From Streptomyces albogriseolus (lineage in GTDB: Bacteria; Actinomycetota; Actinomycetes; Streptomycetales; Streptomycetaceae), in contig BMVA01000004.1 in assembly GCA_014650475.1 (NCBI GenBank), positions 310,001 to 374,000 on the forward strand: a stretch of DNA of 64,000 nucleotides, given 5' to 3'. Of the stretch, positions 1 through 7,619 are shown piece by piece (the first letter of the stretch is position 1; every line of letters starts with the position of its first letter). The notes below the pieces were generated by a model. That model made no database searches. It was not told the DNA's origin and worked only from the letters and a program-made list of their open reading frames with translations. Position numbers and translations under genes: made by a program.

Positions 1-538
1 TGCGGTACGCGTCCCCCGCGTACACCCCGCCGAGCAGCGGCTCCACCAGCCGGTCGACGACCTCCCGCCCGAACCGCTCGGCGACGTACTCGCCGATGGC
101 GACGTCGTCGCCGATCTCGGTGGGCGGCAGCTCGGCGTCCCGCCCGATCCGGGCGAGGCCCTCGTCGGACAGCACCCCTGCGAGGGCGGCGGCGGTGCCG
201 GGCACGCCCATGACGTGCCCCTTCGGCATGGGGCGCAGGGCGCCGCGGGTCCACAGCGCGGCGGAGGCGGTGGCGGGCGGCTGGAGCCGGTCGGCCAGTC
301 CCACCGCGCGGGCGAGTCCGACCGCCTCGGGGCGGCGGGCCAGCAGCGACTCGGCGCCGAGGTCGACGCGGGCGCCCGCGATCTCGCCGGGCAGCAGCTT
401 GCCGCCGACCCGTTCCGAGGCCTCCAGCACGGTGACCCGCGCCCCGTGCTCCAGCAGCCGGTGCGCGGCCGCCAGCCCGGCGATGCCCGCTCCGACGACG
501 ACGGCGTGCCGGCCGCCGTCCCTGTGTGATCCGCTCAT
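1..538 (-). CDS. hemG: Protoporphyrinogen/coproporphyrinogen oxidase, 5' part only
   Basis: The visible 179 residues begin MSGSHRDGGRHAVVVGAGIA, an FAD-binding Rossmann motif (GAGIAGLAAAHRL), followed by the ERVGGKL motif typical of the HemG/HemY flavin oxidase family and later EPLLGGVYAGD, which is also characteristic of it. The enzyme oxidises a porphyrinogen ring late in haem synthesis. In actinobacteria this family is known to act mainly on coproporphyrinogen III (CgoX) in the coproporphyrin-dependent route. The gene runs off the left edge, so the C-terminal two thirds are not seen. Its haem partner hemE lies about 12 kb away on the same strand. The start is the ATG at 538; it diverges from the lipoprotein gene at 697. 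Confidence 0.9.
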   Translation of the reverse strand, partial: MSGSHRDGGRHAVVVGAGIAGLAAAHRLLEHGARVTVLEASERVGGKLLPGEIAGARVDLGAESLLARRPEAVGLARAVGLADRLQPPATASAALWTRGALRPMPKGHVMGVPGTAAALAGVLSDEGLARIGRDAELPPTEIGDDVAIGEYVAERFGREVVDRLVEPLLGGVYAGDAYR

Positions 539-696
539 GCCCTCCACCTTCTCAAATGCCGCACGCCGGTCCGCCAGGGCCGTGTGGCCCTGCCGAGTCC
601 CTACCGTGACCCCATCGCGACCGTACGGCCCGAACGCCCGCCCCCCTCACGGCGTCTGAGGAGCGTCAGCCGTCAGGTCACGAGGGGGAGCCCCGC

Positions 697-1632
697 ATGC
701 GCACACGACGAACCGTACGATCCGCCCACGCCCTGGCCGGGGCCCTGCTGGCGGCGGCCCTCCTGGTCACGGGGTGCAGCGGGGCGGGCGACAGCGCCGA
801 CAGCAAGGCCGGAGCGGGGGTGGCCGCGGACGAGAGGGCGGACGCCCAGGCGGGGCCCGAGTCCGCGAAGCAGGGCGCGCCCGGCGGCACGGCGGACCGG
901 TCCGCCCCGTCGGCGCCCCGGATCGCGGCGGAGCACATCATCCGCACCGCGTCCCTGACGGTGCGCGTCAAGGACGTGCCGACGGCCCTCGACGAGGCCC
1001 GCACCGCGATCACCGGCGCGGGCGGCTACGTCGGCGACGAGACCACCCGCCGGGACAGCCAGGGGCATGAGCGCACGCGCGTGGTGCTGCGCGTCCCCGT
1101 CGACGCGTACGACAGGGTGCTGGCCACGCTGGAGGGCACGGGCACCCTGGTCGAGCGCAACGCGAGCGCGGTGGACGTCACCGACCAGGTGGTCGACGTG
1201 GAGAGCCGGATCCGGTCGCAGCGGGCGAGCGTGGCGCGGATCCGCGAGCTGATGGACCGGGCGACCCGGCTCAGCGACGTGGTGACGCTGGAGGGCGAGC
1301 TGAGCAGCCGCCAGGCGGACCTGGAGTCGCTGCTCGCCCGGCAGGCGTCCCTGAAGGACCGCACCAGCCTCGCCACCATCACGCTCACGCTGTCCGAGAC
1401 GCCGGTGAAGAAGGCGGCGAAGGCCGACGACGACCCCGGTTTCCTGGACGCGCTCGCAGGCGGCTGGGGCGTCTTCCTGACCCTGCTGCGCTGGCTGATG
1501 CTGGCGCTGGGCGCGATCCTGCCCTTCGCGGCCTTGGCGGCGCTGGTGGTCCTGGTGTGGAGCAGGCTGATCGGCCCCCGGCTGCCGCGCCGCCCGCGGC
1601 CGTCCCCGGACGCCGGCAACGGCGACGCCTGA
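697..1632 (+). CDS. DUF4349 membrane-anchored lipoprotein
   Basis: A 311-residue protein with an N-terminal signal peptide ending in the lipobox LVTGC (Cys about residue 27), so it is probably a lipid-anchored exported protein. A low-complexity Ala/Asp-rich linker follows to about residue 75. The central part (about 80-230) matches the DUF4349 pattern: a beta-rich start with IIRTASLTVRVKD, then a heptad-like coiled coil (VVDVESRIRSQRASVARIRELMDRA). A hydrophobic segment near 250-290 and a basic tail indicate a second membrane anchor. The molecular role of DUF4349 proteins is unknown. A GAGGGGGA-type ribosome-binding site precedes the ATG. The gene is read divergently from hemG. Confidence 0.85.
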   Translation: MRTRRTVRSAHALAGALLAAALLVTGCSGAGDSADSKAGAGVAADERADAQAGPESAKQGAPGGTADRSAPSAPRIAAEHIIRTASLTVRVKDVPTALDEARTAITGAGGYVGDETTRRDSQGHERTRVVLRVPVDAYDRVLATLEGTGTLVERNASAVDVTDQVVDVESRIRSQRASVARIRELMDRATRLSDVVTLEGELSSRQADLESLLARQASLKDRTSLATITLTLSETPVKKAAKADDDPGFLDALAGGWGVFLTLLRWLMLALGAILPFAALAALVVLVWSRLIGPRLPRRPRPSPDAGNGDA

Positions 1633-1657
1633 GCGACCGCGCCCTGTCCCTCCCCCG

Positions 1658-1670
1658 TAGCGTGGGCGTC
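1658..1670 (+). promoter_or_regulatory. Putative leaderless promoter of the flavoprotein gene
   Basis: A TAGCGT hexamer (1658-1663) lies exactly 7 nt before the ATG at 1671 and no Shine-Dalgarno sequence is present. This is the TAnnnT-N6/7-start arrangement of leaderless mRNAs, which are frequent in Streptomyces. This is inference from spacing only. Confidence 0.45.
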
Positions 1671-3068
1671 ATGAACACGAGCGCTGCGCACGGGGCGAGG
1701 GAACGGCTGGTCGTGATCGGCGGCGACGCCGCGGGCATGTCCACGGCGTCGCAGGCCCGGCGGATGAGGGGCCCGGACGAGCTGGAGATCGTGGCGTTCG
1801 AACGCGGCCACTTCACCTCCTACTCCGCCTGCGGCATCCCCTACTGGGTGGGCGGCGACGTCGAGGACCGGGACCGGCTGATCGCCCGCACCCCGGAGGA
1901 GCACCGCGCGCGGGACGTCGACGTGCGGCTGCGCACCGAGGTCACGGAGATCGACGTGGACCGGGGCCGGGTGCGCGCCCGCGACCTGGAGTCGGGCGCC
2001 GAGTCCTGGACGTCGTACGACAAGCTGGTGATCGCGACCGGTGCGCGGCCGGTCCGCCCGGACCTGCCCGGGATCGACGCGTCCGGGGTGCACGGGGTGC
2101 AGACCCTGGACGACGGGCAGGCGCTGCTGGACACGCTGGCCCGTACGGGAGGGCGCCGCGCGGTGGTGGTGGGGGCGGGCTACATCGGCGTGGAGATGGC
2201 CGAGGCGCTGATCAGACGCGGCTACGAGGTGACGGTCGTCAACCGGGGCCGGGAGCCGATGGCGACGCTCGACCCCGACATGGGCCGGCTGGTGCACGAG
2301 GCCATGACCGGACTGGGCATCACGATGGTCGACGACGCCGAGGTGACCGCGTTGCCCACCGGCGCCGACGGCCGGGTGCGGGCGGTCGCCACCGCGGACG
2401 CCGAGTACCCCGCCGACGTCGTCGTCCTGGGCATCGGCGTACGGCCCGAGACCACCCTCGCGCGGGACGCCGGGCTGCCCCTCGGCGACCACGGCGGACT
2501 GCTCACCGACCGGTCGCTGCGGGTGCGCGGCCAGGAGAACGTGTGGGCGGGCGGCGACTGCGTGGAGGTCCTCGACCTGGTCTCCGGGCAACTGCGGCAC
2601 ATCCCGCTCGGCACCCACGCCAACAAGCACGGGCAGATCATCGGCACGAACGCCGGCGGCGGCTACGCGACCTTCCCGGGCGTGGTCGGCACGGCGGTCA
2701 GCAAGGTGTGCGACCTGGAGATCGCGCGCACCGGACTGCGGGAGAAGGACGCCCACCGCGTGGGCCTGCGCTTCGAGGCGGTGACGATCGAGTCGACCAG
2801 CCGTGCGGGCTATTACCCGAACGCCGCGCCCATGACGGTGAAGATGCTGGCCGAACTGGGCACGGGCCGCCTCCTCGGCGTGCAGATCGTCGGCCGCGAG
2901 GGCGCGGGCAAGCGCGTGGACATCGCGGCGGTGGCCCTCACGGCGGGCATGACGGTCCACCAGGTCGCGGCCCTGGACCTGGGCTACGCCCCGCCGTTCT
3001 CCCCGGTGTGGGACCCGATCCAGGTGGCGGCCCGGAAGGCGGCGGCGAAGGTGAGGGCGACGGACTGA
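1671..3068 (+). CDS. FAD-dependent CoA-disulfide reductase-like oxidoreductase
   Basis: A 465-residue class of pyridine-nucleotide disulfide oxidoreductase. The N-terminus has an FAD motif (LVVIGGDAAGMSTASQARR); a single redox cysteine follows at Cys54 in SYSACGIPYWVGG, the arrangement of CoA-disulfide reductase and NADH oxidase rather than the CxxxxC pair of glutathione reductase. An NAD(P)H motif (AVVVGAGYIGVEMAEAL) is in the middle and the FAD-ribityl motif VWAGGDCVEV near residue 290. The C-terminal 120 residues form the dimerisation domain. It probably keeps CoA or another low-molecular thiol reduced; true substrate not determinable. It lies 38 nt after the DUF4349 gene but appears to have its own leaderless promoter. 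Confidence 0.85.
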   Translation: MNTSAAHGARERLVVIGGDAAGMSTASQARRMRGPDELEIVAFERGHFTSYSACGIPYWVGGDVEDRDRLIARTPEEHRARDVDVRLRTEVTEIDVDRGRVRARDLESGAESWTSYDKLVIATGARPVRPDLPGIDASGVHGVQTLDDGQALLDTLARTGGRRAVVVGAGYIGVEMAEALIRRGYEVTVVNRGREPMATLDPDMGRLVHEAMTGLGITMVDDAEVTALPTGADGRVRAVATADAEYPADVVVLGIGVRPETTLARDAGLPLGDHGGLLTDRSLRVRGQENVWAGGDCVEVLDLVSGQLRHIPLGTHANKHGQIIGTNAGGGYATFPGVVGTAVSKVCDLEIARTGLREKDAHRVGLRFEAVTIESTSRAGYYPNAAPMTVKMLAELGTGRLLGVQIVGREGAGKRVDIAAVALTAGMTVHQVAALDLGYAPPFSPVWDPIQVAARKAAAKVRATD

Positions 3069-3214
3069 GCGCGCTCCACGCTCCCGGCAGGCCGGTGCGG
3101 TCGGCGGGGCAGTGCCCGGCTCACGACGACACGACGCGGCTGACGGCCTCGGGCGAGCACCGGAGGGCCGGGGCCGCCGGCGGGGCGCCCCGCCGGGGAC
3201 CGAGCGGACCGGCG

Positions 3215-3533
3215 CCGGCGCACGACATGCGTGGGCCGGGGCCGTGCCCCGGCCCCGCGGGGTGCCGGGTCCGCATCCGGCCGGGGCGGCTCATGCCGGG
3301 GTGCGGATCCGCCCCGGCCATCCGGCCCTTGGCCCCGGGACGTCGCACCGGCCTGCGGCCCGGCGGAACGAGCCCGGCGCACGGCACCCCTGGGCCTGGG
3401 CCGCGCCCCGGCCGCGCAAGGCCCCGAATTCGCATCCGGCCGGGGCGGCTCACGCCCGGCATGCGGATCCACCACCGCCGCCCGGCCCGTGGTCCCGGAA
3501 CGTCGCACCGGCCGGCGGCCCGGCGGAACGAGC
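3215..3533. repeat. Two ~160-bp imperfect tandem repeats in a 530-bp non-coding gap
   Basis: The region 3069-3598 holds no convincing gene. It contains two copies of a GC-rich unit (about 3215-3373 and 3374-3533) with a third partial copy at each side. Matching landmarks include CGCATCCGGCCGGGGCGGCT at 3272 and 3431, and ACGTCGCACCGGCC at about 3340 and 3500, so the period is 159-160 bp. Each unit also contains internal inverted GC-rich arms around GCGGATCC. Reading frames through it give only low-complexity Pro/Arg/Gly protein, so coding is unlikely. Function is unknown; candidates are a decayed terminator/attenuator array or an unstable intergenic repeat. Confidence 0.65.
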
Positions 3534-3598
3534 CCGACGCGCGGCCGCCGTGCGGGACACCGCGCGTGCTCACCCCGCCCCCGCTCGACGGGACGGCG

Positions 3599-3943
3599 TC
3601 ACGCCGTCCCGTTGATCCGTTCGATCGCCTGGCGGGCCTGTTCCGCCGGCGGGCGGGACGGGAGGGAGGAGACCGAGCCGGCCGTCGGGGTGGCGGTGGC
3701 CGGCGGGACGGCGGGCGGCTGTTCGCCGGCCGTCGGGCGGGCGTGCGCGGCGGTGGCGCGCACGGACCGCAGGCGGTGGCCGACCGCCTCGTCCAGCGTC
3801 ACCGGCCGCTGCATCTGCGAGGCGAGCCGCCCCGCCTCCTGGCCGAGCCGGGCGACGTCCTCCCAGGGGAGGCGGACCACGAGCGTCAGCTCGGCCTCGC
3901 CGTCGGGCAGCGCGTGCACGGGGACGGTCACTCGGTCGTTCAT
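3599..3943 (-). CDS. Hypothetical protein, 114 residues
   Basis: Starts MNDRVTVPVHALPDGEAELT from the ATG at 3943, preceded by a GAGGA ribosome-binding site 9 nt upstream. The first 65 residues look folded: short beta strands, then an amphipathic helix (LPWEDVARLGQEAGRLASQM). The rest is a Pro/Ala/Thr-rich tail. No domain is recognised and there is no signal peptide or membrane segment, so it is probably cytoplasmic. It diverges from the rhomboid gene. A 12-bp perfect inverted repeat (3588-3612) overlaps the stop codon and may end transcription. Codon use fits its neighbours. Confidence 0.6.
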   Translation of the reverse strand: MNDRVTVPVHALPDGEAELTLVVRLPWEDVARLGQEAGRLASQMQRPVTLDEAVGHRLRSVRATAAHARPTAGEQPPAVPPATATPTAGSVSSLPSRPPAEQARQAIERINGTA

Positions 3944-4075
3944 CGCCTGTGTCCTCACGTCGGCCCCGCGGCGCCTTCCCCGCGCCGCGGGCGGTTGAGG
4001 AGACATACGCACGGCGGACGGGCGGCGTTCAGGGGCCCCTTGATTGACCGGCGGCCGTCCGGGCACCAGTGGGAT

Positions 4076-4900
4076 GTGGTCATCCCCGTCCATGACGTGA
4101 ACCCCGCGCGCCGCACTCCCTGGGTGACGTACGCGCTGATCATCGCCAACATCGTCGTCTTCGTGGCGCTCACGCCCGGTGTCGTCGGCTCCCTGACCGG
4201 GGGCGGCGGCAGCCTGGCGGACCTGTGCCACCTCCAGGCGTTCCTGGAGCGGTGGGCGGTGGTGCCCAGGGAGCTGATCCACCATCAGATGCCGAACCTG
4301 GTGCCCACCGGCGCCACCGGCGTGGGCCCGCAGGGCGCCGGATGCGTGATCGGCCCGCCCCGCTACGACAAGTCGCCCGAACTGAGCGTGCTCACGGCGA
4401 TGTTCCTGCACGGCGGCTGGCTGCACCTGCTGGGCAACATGCTGTTCCTGTGGATCTTCGGCAACAACGTCGAGGACCGCATGGGCCACGTCCGCTTCCT
4501 GCTGTTCTACCTGGTCTGCGGCTACGCGGCCGCGTACGGCTTCGCGGTGCTGAACGCCGGCTCGGGCGAGCCGCTGATCGGCGCGTCCGGCGCCGTCGCC
4601 GGCGTCCTGGGCGCGTACCTGGTCCTCTATCCGCGGGCCCGGGTCTGGGTGCTGGTGCCGTTCCTGATCTTCCTGCCGCTGCGGCTGCCCGCGTGGACCG
4701 TGCTGGGCCTGTGGTTCGGGCTGCAGGCGGTGTACTCGGCCGGCCAGGGCGTCACGGACGCGGGCACGGTGGCGTACGCGGCGCACGTCGTCGGCTTCCT
4801 GGTCGGCATGCTGCTGGCGTGGCCGCTGAAGCCGGGCACTCCCCCGCCGCCCGAGCCGCGCGGCGTCCTCTTCGGCAGGCGGGCGCGGCCCGGCCGCTAG
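4076..4900 (+). CDS. Rhomboid-family intramembrane serine protease
   Basis: A 274-residue polytopic membrane protein. The rhomboid catalytic serine is in GASGAVAGVLGAYLVLYP (about Ser170), and the histidine is in the last membrane helix AYAAHVVGFLVGM (about residue 236). The family's FLHGGWLHLLGNMLFLWIFG segment and the GGWLH loop are present, giving a Ser-His dyad enzyme that cleaves within membrane helices. A roughly 60-residue loop between helices 1 and 2 (residues 45-100) carries two cysteines. The start chosen is the GTG at 4076 (VVIPVHDVNP); the ribosome-binding site is weak. Substrate unknown. Confidence 0.85.
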   Translation: MVIPVHDVNPARRTPWVTYALIIANIVVFVALTPGVVGSLTGGGGSLADLCHLQAFLERWAVVPRELIHHQMPNLVPTGATGVGPQGAGCVIGPPRYDKSPELSVLTAMFLHGGWLHLLGNMLFLWIFGNNVEDRMGHVRFLLFYLVCGYAAAYGFAVLNAGSGEPLIGASGAVAGVLGAYLVLYPRARVWVLVPFLIFLPLRLPAWTVLGLWFGLQAVYSAGQGVTDAGTVAYAAHVVGFLVGMLLAWPLKPGTPPPPEPRGVLFGRRARPGR

Positions 4901-4986
4901 ACGGCCGAACCGCCCGATCGGCCGCCCGCTTGATCGTCCGCGGGCCTAGACTCCCCCCAGCGGCCCGCCGTTCGATGGGGAGGACC

Positions 4987-6522
4987 ATGTTCGACCACAC
5001 GTACGACAATCCGGTGATCAGCGGTTTCCACCCCGACCCGAGCGTGTGCCGGGTCGGCGACGACTACTACCTGGTGTGCTCCAGCTTCGAGTACGTCCCC
5101 GGGCTGCCCCTCTTCCACAGCCGGGACCTCGTGCACTGGGAGCAGATCGGCAACGTGCTCGACCGCCCCGCCCAGCTGCCGCTGCCGCTCCCCGGCTCGA
5201 AGGCGTCCGGCGGCCTCTACGCCCCGACGATCCGTCACCACGACGGCCGCTTCTGGGTCGTCAACACCAACGTCGACGGCGGCGGCAACTTCGTCGTCAC
5301 GGCCGAGCGGCCCGAGGGGCCGTGGAGCGACCCGGTCTGGATCGGCCTGGAAGGGATCGACCCCGACCTGGCGTGGGAGGAGGACGGCACCTGCTGGTGC
5401 GCCTTCTCCGGTCCCGCGGGCGGCGTCAACCTGGCGCGGATCGACCCGGTCGGGGGCGCGGTGCTGGAGGGGCCCTTCCCCACCTGGTCGGGCAGCGGCC
5501 TCAAGTACCCCGAGGCGCCGCACCTGTACCGCATCGGCGACTGGTGGTACCTGCTGATCGCCGAGGGCGGCACGGAGCGCGGCCACGCCGTGTCGGTGGC
5601 CCGTGCCCGCTCCCCGCGCGGCCCCTGGGAGGCCGCGCCCGGCAATCCGCTGCTGTCCCACAGCGGCACCGGCCGCGCGATCCAGAACACCGGCCACGCC
5701 GACCTGGTGCGGGCGCCCGACGGGAGCTGGTGGATGGTGCTGCTCGGCGTCCGTCCGCGCGGCTTCACGCCCGATGTGCACGTCCTGGGCCGGGAGACGT
5801 TCCTGACGCCCGTGGAGTGGGACGAGGACGGCTGGCCGGTCGTCGCGCCCGTGCCCGAGCGTCATCCGGCGCCGGGCGGCGCCTGGCACCCCGTACCGGC
5901 CCCGCCCGCCCGCGACGACTTCGACGGAACCGTTCTCGCACCGCACTGGATCTCGCCGTTCACCCGCCCGGAGGGCTCCTGGTCGCTCACGGAGCGCCCC
6001 GGATCACTGGTGCTGCACGCCACCGGCCCCACCCTGGACACCCCCGGCTACACCTTCGTCGGCCGCCGCCAGCAGCACCACGACTGCCGCGTCACCGCCC
6101 TGGTCGACCCGGGCACGGGACGCGGCGGGATCTGCGTACGGCTGGACGAGGCCCATCACTACGAGGTGGAGGCCGGCGACGGGGAGGTCCGCGTCGTGGC
6201 GCGGATCGGGCCGCTGAGCGAGACCGTGGCCCAGCGGTCCGCCCCGCCCGGTCCGCTGGTCCTCGGGGTGACCGTCCGCACCTCGGACCTGGTGCCCGCG
6301 TCGCCCCTGCTCACCGACGGCCACGCCACAGGACCCGACACCCTCGCCTTCTGGCTGGGCGACCCCACGGCCCCGGGCGCCCACCCGCTCGCCGAACTGG
6401 ACGGGCGCTACCTGTCCACCGAGGTCGCCGGCGGCTTCACCGGCCGCGTCATCGGCATGTACGCCACGGAGGGTTCGGTCGCCTATGACTGGTTCGAGTA
6501 CGTCCCGGCGCCCGCCGTGTGA
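4987..6522 (+). CDS. Glycoside hydrolase family 43 (beta-xylosidase/arabinofuranosidase type)
   Basis: A 511-residue enzyme without signal peptide, so probably intracellular. The five-blade GH43 fold is shown by NPVISGFHPDPSVCRVGDDY with the catalytic base at about Asp17, and by YPEAPHLYRIGDWWYLLIAE with the general acid near residue 175. Residues from about 315 form the beta-sandwich C-terminal domain (DDFDGTVLAPHW...YTFVGRRQQHHD) of GH43 beta-xylosidases. It would release xylose or arabinose from imported xylo-oligosaccharides. ATG 4987 is preferred over ATG 4975 because GGGGAGG sits just before it. The LacI gene follows 53 nt downstream on the same strand. Confidence 0.9.
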   Translation: MFDHTYDNPVISGFHPDPSVCRVGDDYYLVCSSFEYVPGLPLFHSRDLVHWEQIGNVLDRPAQLPLPLPGSKASGGLYAPTIRHHDGRFWVVNTNVDGGGNFVVTAERPEGPWSDPVWIGLEGIDPDLAWEEDGTCWCAFSGPAGGVNLARIDPVGGAVLEGPFPTWSGSGLKYPEAPHLYRIGDWWYLLIAEGGTERGHAVSVARARSPRGPWEAAPGNPLLSHSGTGRAIQNTGHADLVRAPDGSWWMVLLGVRPRGFTPDVHVLGRETFLTPVEWDEDGWPVVAPVPERHPAPGGAWHPVPAPPARDDFDGTVLAPHWISPFTRPEGSWSLTERPGSLVLHATGPTLDTPGYTFVGRRQQHHDCRVTALVDPGTGRGGICVRLDEAHHYEVEAGDGEVRVVARIGPLSETVAQRSAPPGPLVLGVTVRTSDLVPASPLLTDGHATGPDTLAFWLGDPTAPGAHPLAELDGRYLSTEVAGGFTGRVIGMYATEGSVAYDWFEYVPAPAV

Positions 6523-6562
6523 GGGGCGGCGCGCGACCGGAGGGCCGCCGCGCCGGTTCGGC

Positions 6563-6575
6563 TAACCTGTCCCCC
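6563..6575 (+). promoter_or_regulatory. Putative leaderless promoter of the LacI gene
   Basis: TAACCT (6563-6568) stands 7 nt before the ATG at 6576 and there is no ribosome-binding site in between. The spacing fits a transcript that begins at or next to the start codon. Confidence 0.45.
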
Positions 6576-7619
6576 ATGCCACCCCGACCAGCCGGAACGC
6601 GCCCCACCCTGTCCCTGGTCGCCAAGACCGCCGGCACAAGCGTGCCGACCGTGTCGAAGGTGCTGCGCGGCGGGACGGACGTCTCGGCGGAGACCCGCGC
6701 GCGGGTCATGGAGGCCGTGCGGGCCGTCGGCTACACCCGCAGGGCCGGGGGCAGGAGCGAGGGCGTGCGGGACGAGAACGGCTGGTCGCACGTCCTCGAC
6801 CTGGTGGTCACCCACTTCGAGGGGTCGTGGGCGAACCTCCTCGTCGCCGGGGTCGGCCGCGAGGCCGCCGCGGCGGGGCTCGACGTCGTGCTGACGCTCG
6901 CCGAGCCGCACGGCGACTGGGTGTCGCGGGTGCTGCGCAGGCGCACCCTCGGCGTGGTCGGCACGCTCGTCGACCCCGCCTCGCCGCAGTTCGGCGCGCT
7001 GTTCGCGGCGGGCGTCCCGGTGGTGCTGATCGACCCGATGACCACACCGCCGGCGGGCGTGACGAGCGTCGGCGTGGCGAACTGGGAGGGCGGCCGCATG
7101 GCCGCCGAGCATCTGCTGTCCCTCGGCCACGAGCGGTTGGGCGTGGTCGCCGGGCACGCCCGCCATCTGTTCAGCCGGGCGCGCGTGGACGGCTTCCGCG
7201 GCGCGGCCGACACGGAGACCGGGGGGCGGGCCACGGTGACGGTGACCCACGGCGGCTGGAACCGCGCCAAGGCGGCGGCCGCCACCCACGCGCTCCTCGA
7301 CGAGGATCCGGGCGTCACGGCGGTCTTCGCCTGCGCCGACTCGATGGCGCTCGGCGTCTACGACGCGCTGGGCGAGCGGGGCCTGCGGGTCCCCGGCGAC
7401 ATCAGCGTCATCGGGTTCGACGATCTGCCGGAGGCGCAGTACATCACCCCCGGTCTGACGACCGTCCGCCAGCCCAGCACCGAACTGGGCGCCGCGGCGG
7501 TCAAGCTGCTGCTCGACCTCTCGCGGGGCGAGGACGGCGGGAGCCGGCCCCCGGCCCGGATGAAGCTGGCGACCGAACTGGTCGTCCGCGCCTCGACCGG
7601 CCCCGTGTCACGCCGGTGA
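6576..7619 (+). CDS. LacI-family transcriptional regulator, cluster 1
   Basis: A 347-residue regulator. The N-terminal helix-turn-helix reads LSLVAKTAGTSVPTVSKVLRG, the hinge helix follows, and residues from about 65 form the periplasmic-binding-protein-like sugar-sensing domain (ends with DISVIGFDDLPEAQYITPGLTTVRQP, the LacI signature). It probably represses the neighbouring GH43, ABC importer and hydrolase genes until a sugar is bound. A perfect 14-bp palindrome before the importer operon (12499-12512) is its best candidate operator. Its 3' end overlaps the convergent hydrolase gene by 12 nt. Confidence 0.85.
   Translation: MPPRPAGTRPTLSLVAKTAGTSVPTVSKVLRGGTDVSAETRARVMEAVRAVGYTRRAGGRSEGVRDENGWSHVLDLVVTHFEGSWANLLVAGVGREAAAAGLDVVLTLAEPHGDWVSRVLRRRTLGVVGTLVDPASPQFGALFAAGVPVVLIDPMTTPPAGVTSVGVANWEGGRMAAEHLLSLGHERLGVVAGHARHLFSRARVDGFRGAADTETGGRATVTVTHGGWNRAKAAAATHALLDEDPGVTAVFACADSMALGVYDALGERGLRVPGDISVIGFDDLPEAQYITPGLTTVRQPSTELGAAAVKLLLDLSRGEDGGSRPPARMKLATELVVRASTGPVSRR

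Noticed and set aside
2984-3573. Long reading frames across the 160-bp repeats, on both strands
   Set aside because: They encode only Pro/Arg/Gly low-complexity protein that changes with repeat phase, and there is no ribosome-binding site.
7608-7619. Frameshift or sequencing error at the LacI/hydrolase overlap
   Set aside because: Both reading frames end normally and a 12-nt tail-to-tail overlap is common in compact genomes.
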